Assembly: GCA_028714615.1 (NCBI GenBank)
Contig: JAQTMA010000159.1
Location: 1 to 9,334, forward strand
Reading direction: 5' to 3'
Length of the DNA: 9,334 nucleotides
Source of the DNA: Anaerolineaceae bacterium
Lineage (GTDB): Bacteria > Chloroflexota > Anaerolineae > Anaerolineales > Anaerolineaceae
This document shows positions 5,072 to 9,334 of this stretch, in pieces; the first letter of the stretch is position 1, and every line of letters starts with the position of its first letter. Below the pieces are notes generated by a model. That model was given only the letters and a program-made list of their open reading frames with translations, was not told where the DNA came from and did no database searches. The position numbers were made by a program, and so were the translations under genes.

Positions 5072-6433
5072 GTGGTGATTCTCATTTCGCTACTCATGAT
5101 CTTATTAGCCGGGCTTGCCCTCCTGTACGTCTGTATCAAGTACCGCTCGAATTCAGTCGTTCGGGAAAAGAGAACCCTCGAAAACCAATTCGCGCAGGAG
5201 ACTGCCCAGCTCCGTCAGACCGAAACCCGCCTCGCACAAGTTACCCAACAAAAGGATCGAATTGACAAAGACGAGGAGCGCTCGGTAGCCGAGCGGAAGA
5301 AAGTCTACCAAGATCAAATTGCCCGCCTGGATCAACAACACCAAGCGTCCGAGCAGAGCGAGAAGGACGAGATCGACCGTACGCTTCACCAGTTGCAAAG
5401 CAATTATTATGCAAAGGGGCTGCAGTCCGAAGATATTGAATCGGCAACGATCCTTGGCATTGGGCCAAAAATGAAGGAGAAGCTGATCATCTCTGGGGTG
5501 CGGTGTGCAGGCGATATCTCTGCACAACACATCTTGACCATCCCGGGCTTCGGCGAGGCGAAAGTTCAGGTCCTGGTCGCCTGGCGGCGGTTGGTTGAGC
5601 TCCGCCTTGATATTAGCAAACCGAAGCACCTCCCGGATCCGCTAGAGAAGAAAATCAAAGAGACCTGGCACACGGTCAGAGAACAGATCGGGGTGGAAAA
5701 GACCGCTCAAGAGAAGCGCTTGGCCATCGATTTGGCTGCGATCAAAAAGCAAGCCCTGGAAGCTCGGGCAGCGAACGCAAAGGCGATAGAAGACACCAGT
5801 CTGGAGTCAGGGAAATGGAAAGGACGGGTCATCACAACCCAGTCAAGCCTGGAAGAATATGAGGGCGTGACCTTCTGGAATTACTTCAGTCACGCGGTCC
5901 TGCCCGGCCGGGCCATTACCCGTTCAGCCCGGCTGGTGGGAATGGGGGCATTTGTGGCCTTTCTCGGGTTAGGGCCGGTAGCCCAAGGCTTCTTCGCAAT
6001 TGGCTCCTCCTCCATCATCTTAGTGTCGATCCCTACAGTTATAAATACCTCCACCGCCTCAACTACCCCCACCTCAACGTTTATTCCGACAAATTCAAAT
6101 ACGCCCACATTCACAGCAACATCCACAGACACACTAACCCCCACCCTGACCTACACCCTGACTGAGACTCTCACCCCGAGTGTAACCCCAACTTGTACGA
6201 GAACCCCGACAAAAACCAAATTACCCACCGCCACACGCCGTCCCACAGCGACAATTGATCCCTTTGCCCCGCCTCCAGCCATTGTCCTCCCCGCGGTTCC
6301 CACCATGTATCCAACCTTAGCTCCAGTAAGTCCATGCTGTAAAGTGTGCACGACCGGTAAAGCCTGTGGGAATACCTGCATCAATAAGAACTATACTTGC
6401 CACAAGCCACCTGGCTGTGCTTGTAACGGATAA
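5072..6433 (+). CDS. Membrane protein with coiled coils, HhH DNA-binding pair, Thr/Pro stalk and Cys-rich tail
   Basis: A 453-residue mosaic. Residues 3-23 are a membrane helix. About 30-115 is a charged coiled coil rich in Gln, Glu, Arg and Lys. About 125-176 is a tandem helix-hairpin-helix unit ('ILGIGPKMKEKLIISGV', 'IPGFGEAKVQVLVAWRR') like the one found after bacterial kinase domains in HhH-kinase proteins. About 185-245 is a second helical charged segment. About 288-320 is another membrane segment. About 320-400 is a Thr/Pro/Ser stalk. Residues 422-453 hold eight Cys (422, 423, 426, 432, 436, 443, 449, 451) in a pattern I recall as a C-terminal knob of surface proteins. The inferred topology puts HhH and coils in the cytoplasm, stalk and Cys knob outside. 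HhH units usually bind DNA backbone without sequence preference. The GTG start has no ribosome binding site and directly follows TAG, so translation depends on the upstream ORF or on the two being one gene. Confidence 0.75.
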   Translation: MVILISLLMILLAGLALLYVCIKYRSNSVVREKRTLENQFAQETAQLRQTETRLAQVTQQKDRIDKDEERSVAERKKVYQDQIARLDQQHQASEQSEKDEIDRTLHQLQSNYYAKGLQSEDIESATILGIGPKMKEKLIISGVRCAGDISAQHILTIPGFGEAKVQVLVAWRRLVELRLDISKPKHLPDPLEKKIKETWHTVREQIGVEKTAQEKRLAIDLAAIKKQALEARAANAKAIEDTSLESGKWKGRVITTQSSLEEYEGVTFWNYFSHAVLPGRAITRSARLVGMGAFVAFLGLGPVAQGFFAIGSSSIILVSIPTVINTSTASTTPTSTFIPTNSNTPTFTATSTDTLTPTLTYTLTETLTPSVTPTCTRTPTKTKLPTATRRPTATIDPFAPPPAIVLPAVPTMYPTLAPVSPCCKVCTTGKACGNTCINKNYTCHKPPGCACNG

Positions 6434-6675
6434 TCGGACCCACAGAGACCTTCTCAATATTAGCCCCTGCCGTGTATTATCCTGAAACCCGCAACAAGTA
6501 AGTATTTTGGTGATCTAGGGGCGACCTATTACCGTCATCCAATAACGGAATGACCATCAGGCTAAGTGGGTAGATTTTCTATCCGACTATTTTGCAGAAA
6601 ATCAAAGCGATCGAGACATCAGCCTGATCGGATCTATATATGAAAATTAAGCATCGCACCATAATGGAGGGTTCT
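6434..6675. other. Intergenic gap with nested inverted repeats
   Basis: No gene is seen. Two 8-bp perfect inverted repeats are nested: ATCAGGCT (6556-6563) pairs with AGCCTGAT (6621-6628), and inside it GATTTTCT (6573-6580) pairs with AGAAAATC (6596-6603). TATATA at 6635-6640, with TCGAGA 18 bp upstream (6611-6616, four of six matches to a -35 box), is a weak promoter candidate whose transcript would start just before the GTG start of the next gene. The repeats overlap this candidate and could be operators or form an RNA fold. No hairpin with a T run that would mark a clear terminator is present. Confidence 0.4.
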
Positions 6676-7959
6676 GTGCGTCGTGTAATCGTTTGTGTGA
6701 CCGTAGCGTTGTTGCTCGGACAGTTGATCTCCTCTGTCAGTTTAGCGCAGCCCACCTCCACCCAAACCACCAGCTTCATTGATATCGGACAGGGGGATTC
6801 CGTCCTCATACAGGACGGGACTGGGTTCGACGTGCTGATCGATGGAGGCGTGGCCGCCGAAGGCTCGACTGTGATTCAATTCCTGAAAAGCCATGAGGCG
6901 ACCGACCTGGAGGTGATGCTCGCTTCCCATGCAGATGCGGATCACATTGGGGGGCTGATCGCTGTTCTCAAGGACCCAGGTATCACAACCCACCAGGTGC
7001 TCTATAACGGTTACCCCGGCGCGAGCGCCACCTGGGACAGTTTCGTGGCTGCGGCGGGCGCGCGGGGTCTTACCCTCACCACGGCGCAATTCCCAGCGGA
7101 ATTGGCCTGGGGGAAGATGAACGCGTACGTGTTAAACCCTTCCTCCGGCCTCTCGAATCCAGAGACCAATGACACCAGCCTGGTAGTGCGGGTGGACTAT
7201 GGCACGGTGCGGGAGCTTTTTACCGGGGACATTGACAGTACCATCGAAGCCACCGTGGTAGCCCGTCAAACACCGGTTGCGGCGGATATCTTGAAGGTCG
7301 CCCACCACGGCTCGGCTTATTCCTCCAGCGACCCCTTCCTAGCCACTGTCCACCCAGAAGTTGCCGTGATTTCCGTGGGGGCAAACTCCTACGGGCACCC
7401 CTCCATCCTGACCATTGCCCGCCTGCAACTGGCTGGCGCCGACGTGGACCGTACCGACCAACTGGGCAATATTAGCGTCTCCTCCGACGGGATTACCTTT
7501 ACCCTCTCGCCGCTGTCTCCCAGCGACGTATTTCTCCCAATTATCATGAACCCAGCGACCACCCCACCACCTCCGGAACCTACCAGCACTCCCCCACCAG
7601 AGGCGACCCCGATCACACCTCCCGGACCGGTCGCGAGCGGGAACATCGTCATCACATCCATTTTCTTTGATGGGGTGCTCGGGAGCACCGAGCCGGATGA
7701 GTACGTAGAGATCGCCAACCAAGACATGCGTGCGATCCAACTGCAATACTGGTCGCTTTCCGACGTGCAGAGCCATGTGTTCACCTTCCCGGCGTTCGTT
7801 ATGGAACCAGGGAAGGTCTGCCGGGTGTATACCAACCAGAATCACCCGGAGTGGTGTTCTTTTAGCTACGGGTCGGGCTCGGCCATTTGGAATAATAGCG
7901 GGGATACAGCCACTCTCAAAGATGCGGGCGGACAAGTGATCAGCCAGAAGGCTTATTAG
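6676..7959 (+). CDS. Secreted ComEC-type metallo-beta-lactamase with C-terminal lamin-tail domain
   Basis: A secreted hydrolase of 427 residues. GTG 6676 is chosen because GGAGGG (6666-6671) precedes it by 4 nt and it gives a classical signal peptide ('MRRVIVCVTVALLLGQLI', probable cleavage after Ala24). ATG 6640 would add 12 residues but has no binding site. The MBL domain (about 34-280) carries 'IDIGQGDS' (35-42), the metal motif H85-A-D87-A-D89-H90 (the Asp variant common in ComEC), 'NDTSLVVRV', 'FTGD' (Asp185), 'AHHGS' (His210-His211) and 'YGHP'. Then come 'FLPIIMNP' (286-293) and a Pro/Thr linker. About 322-427 is a lamin-tail-like beta domain ('IVITSIFFDG', 'DEYVEIANQD', 'WSLSDVQSH', 'NNSGDTATLKD'), known from bacterial surface nucleases and MBL proteins. 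There is no lipobox, so it is free or held by another interaction. It is a paralogue of the first MBL but with a different accessory domain. Ends 1 nt before the channel gene. Confidence 0.85.
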   Translation: MRRVIVCVTVALLLGQLISSVSLAQPTSTQTTSFIDIGQGDSVLIQDGTGFDVLIDGGVAAEGSTVIQFLKSHEATDLEVMLASHADADHIGGLIAVLKDPGITTHQVLYNGYPGASATWDSFVAAAGARGLTLTTAQFPAELAWGKMNAYVLNPSSGLSNPETNDTSLVVRVDYGTVRELFTGDIDSTIEATVVARQTPVAADILKVAHHGSAYSSSDPFLATVHPEVAVISVGANSYGHPSILTIARLQLAGADVDRTDQLGNISVSSDGITFTLSPLSPSDVFLPIIMNPATTPPPPEPTSTPPPEATPITPPGPVASGNIVITSIFFDGVLGSTEPDEYVEIANQDMRAIQLQYWSLSDVQSHVFTFPAFVMEPGKVCRVYTNQNHPEWCSFSYGSGSAIWNNSGDTATLKDAGGQVISQKAY

Positions 7960-7960
7960 C

Positions 7961-8794
7961 ATGCTACGAATAGAGAAAACCTTCCGGCAGCGCTGCTTTG
8001 ACATCCTGCTGGATGACACGGTCGAGGACCCACTGGAGCGGCGCTTCAACCTCGTGATGATGGTGTTGATTTTCGTTTCTGTGCTGTCGGTGATCCTAGA
8101 GACCGATGAGACCCTCTCAGCACGTTACCAGCCCTGGTTTCGGGGGTTCGAGGTCTTCTGCGTGGCAACCTTCAGTATTGAATACCTCTTGCGCCTGTGG
8201 AGCTGTACCCTCGACCCGCGCTTCCGCCACCCGCTGTGGGGTCGGCTGCGCTGGGCACTCACCCCTATGGCCCTCATTGACCTGGCAGCCGTCCTGCCTT
8301 TCTACATCCCAGCATCTTCCCTCGACTTTCGCTTCATCCGGGCCGTACGCCTGACCCGCCTATTCCGGCTGTTGAAGTTAGGTCACTACTCGCAATCCCT
8401 GCAAACCCTTGGCCAGGTCCTTCGAACTAAGAAAGAACAGCTGCTGGTCACCCTTTTTGCGGGATTAATTATTCTGACAATCGCCTCCAGCATCATGTAC
8501 TACGTTGAAAAGGAAGCTCAGCCTGAGGTATTCAACAGCATCGGCAGTTCCATGTGGTGGGGGGTGGCTACCCTGACCACGATTGGCTATGGTGACATCT
8601 ACCCAATAACACCCCTTGGGAAGGTGATCGGTTCATTAATCGCTGTCTTAGGAATTGGTTTGTTCGCCATGCCAGCGGGGATCATTGCATCAGGGTTTGC
8701 TGAAGAGTTACAACACAAAACTGATGAACCGATGATCTGTCCACATTGTGGTAAAGTAATAAAACGATCAAATAACACGGAATATGAACAATGA
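7961..8794 (+). CDS. Voltage-gated potassium channel, six membrane helices
   Basis: This is a 277-residue integral membrane K+ channel subunit that would work as a tetramer. S1 lies at about 29-47, S2 at 60-82, S3 at 99-117. S4 has Arg124, Arg127, Arg130, Arg133, Arg136 and Lys139 at every third position, a complete voltage-sensor ladder. S5 is at about 160-182, the pore helix at 194-205, the filter 'TTIGYGD' at 206-212, and S6 at about 220-245 ('MPAGIIASGF'). The tail has 'CPHCGK' (260-265), half of a zinc-ribbon-like knuckle seen at the end of many bacterial channels of this type. All key pore and sensor residues are intact and the length is normal. The ATG lies 1 nt after the stop of the MBL gene, so translation coupling is likely. 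No dedicated promoter is seen. Its job next to two secreted MBL proteins is unknown. Confidence 0.92.
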   Translation: MLRIEKTFRQRCFDILLDDTVEDPLERRFNLVMMVLIFVSVLSVILETDETLSARYQPWFRGFEVFCVATFSIEYLLRLWSCTLDPRFRHPLWGRLRWALTPMALIDLAAVLPFYIPASSLDFRFIRAVRLTRLFRLLKLGHYSQSLQTLGQVLRTKKEQLLVTLFAGLIILTIASSIMYYVEKEAQPEVFNSIGSSMWWGVATLTTIGYGDIYPITPLGKVIGSLIAVLGIGLFAMPAGIIASGFAEELQHKTDEPMICPHCGKVIKRSNNTEYEQ

Positions 8795-8932
8795 TAGCTT
8801 TACTGAATGGTTTCGATCACCATCTACATCAAAGGATCAAGGTAACCTCATACGGATTGACGAAGGAGCGAATAGAGGGATTGGTAGTTTCCCCTTCTAC
8901 ATCTACTTGTACTTCTATATCTGTTCTGATCT

Positions 8933-8951
8933 TAGTCACTCTATGTGACTA
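8933..8951. repeat. Perfect 7-bp hairpin
   Basis: TAGTCAC (8933-8939) and GTGACTA (8945-8951) pair around a 5-nt loop, and a further GTGAC occurs at 8956-8960. No T run follows on either strand, so it is not a standard intrinsic terminator. It may help end or stabilise the channel transcript 140 nt after the stop codon. Confidence 0.5.
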
Positions 8952-9117
8952 CACCGTGACATAATCAAAACACGCATCTGATATTTACGATATTATCTAT
9001 TGGCATTCTCTATAGGACGGATCGGATGTCGATTTACGTTTACCGAAAGTACAACCAATCTTTGTGGATTCACAGTTGTCAATAAAAAAGAAAGACGAAC
9101 CCCACTTTACTCGATGA

Positions 9118-9143
9118 ACCAAAAACCACCAAGAGTGGAGGTT
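9118..9143 (-). terminator. Weak candidate terminator for the minus-strand permease gene
   Basis: On the minus strand AACC-T-CC, a 6-nt loop, then GG-T-GGTT form a short stem with one T-T mismatch, followed by three more T within a TTTTT run. It lies about 60 nt past the stop codon of the permease gene. The stem is short, so the call is tentative. Confidence 0.3.
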
Positions 9144-9203
9144 CGAGATTGCAAAATTCTTCTAAATTCAACTGTCTCGCCCCATCTTCTCCATTCCTTT
9201 TAA

Positions 9204-9334
9204 TTACACCAACTGCTGCCGTAGTCTGGCGCTGGTGAAATCCATGAGGGCGACCACGACGACGATAAAGAGGATGACGGTGCCAGCCTTGTGGTACTGC
9301 AGCGAGCCGAAGAAGGTGGAGAGGGTGAGGCCGA
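9204..9334 (-). CDS. phnE: C-terminal end of a phosphonate-type ABC transporter permease (PhnE-like), partial
   Basis: Only the last 43 residues are in the window. They read 'GLTLSTFFGSLQYHKAGTVI', then a hydrophobic segment 'LFIVVVVALMDFTSARLRQQ' and the end 'LV'. This fits the final membrane helix and tail of PhnE-type permeases, where a late hydrophobic helix is followed by Asp, Ser/Ala and an 'LR..L' end. The full protein would be an inner-membrane subunit for uptake of phosphonate, phosphite or a similar anion, working with an ATPase (PhnC) and a binding protein (PhnD), which should lie to the right outside the window. Stop TAA is the complement of 9204-9206. The substrate cannot be told from this fragment, and another permease of the same superfamily is possible. 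Confidence 0.6.
   Translation of the reverse strand, partial: GLTLSTFFGSLQYHKAGTVILFIVVVVALMDFTSARLRQQLV

Larger units (their letters stand above)
8795..9203. other. AT-rich intergenic stretch between convergent genes
   Basis: No gene is supported. The one longer open frame (9000-9203, plus) starts with TTG, has no binding site and no recognisable motif. The stretch contains a hairpin at 8933-8951 and a possible minus-strand terminator near 9118-9143. The genes on either side converge here, so terminators for both directions are expected, but none is strong. Confidence 0.5.

Noticed and set aside
6050..6270. DNA-level tandem repeat or CRISPR-like array
   Set aside because: The repetition is only in the Thr/Pro-rich protein stalk; the codons vary and there are no fixed repeats and spacers.
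9000..9203. 67-codon plus-strand open frame
   Set aside because: TTG start without a binding site, no recognisable motif, AT-rich intergenic composition, and it runs head-on into the minus-strand permease gene.

Overview
The window looks like a piece of a Chloroflexota genome, most likely Anaerolineae. This is inferred from protein style, not from a marker gene. The secreted proteins carry long Thr/Pro/Ser stalks, one has the 'FLPIIMNP' type motif common in secreted proteins of that group, and the left side has a 'GAPLGN.NALKHGFYS' protein and an IS701-type transposase of kinds that are frequent there.

Left third (1-3170): decayed and mobile DNA. It starts with the frameshifted tail of a probable radical SAM/SPASM gene, then the possible start of another broken gene. 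Next is a small intact minus-strand gene of unknown function with a consensus promoter. Just upstream of that promoter lies a complete but dead IS701-family element (about 982-2515, 22-bp perfect terminal inverted repeats). Its transposase is broken by a frameshift at a 33-bp palindrome and by an in-frame stop, and it seems to have lost a catalytic Asp. About 650 bp of AT-rich DNA without a recognisable gene follows.

Centre (3174-8794): a tight plus-strand cluster behind a near-consensus sigma70 promoter. In order: a lipoprotein with a ComEC-type metallo-beta-lactamase (MBL) domain; a DUF3006 protein overlapping it by 1 nt; a 42-residue membrane peptide; a membrane protein with coiled coils, a helix-hairpin-helix (HhH) DNA-binding pair, a Thr/Pro stalk and a Cys-rich tail; after a 240-bp gap, a second secreted ComEC-type MBL with a C-terminal lamin-tail domain; and, 1 nt after its stop, a six-helix voltage-gated K+ channel. 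The 42-residue ORF and the HhH gene are in the same frame and separated only by one TAG, so they may be one gene.

Right end (8795-9334): about 400 bp without a clear gene, then the minus-strand 3' end of a probable phosphonate ABC transporter permease (PhnE-like).

Reading of the cluster: two ComEC-like hydrolases are predicted outside the membrane, and a bitopic or hairpin-anchored protein places HhH domains in the cytoplasm and a Cys-rich knob outside. This suggests handling of extracellular nucleic acid or another phosphodiester at the cell surface. The K+ channel is an unexpected partner. No experiment or database search supports this; it rests on domain recognition and gene spacing.
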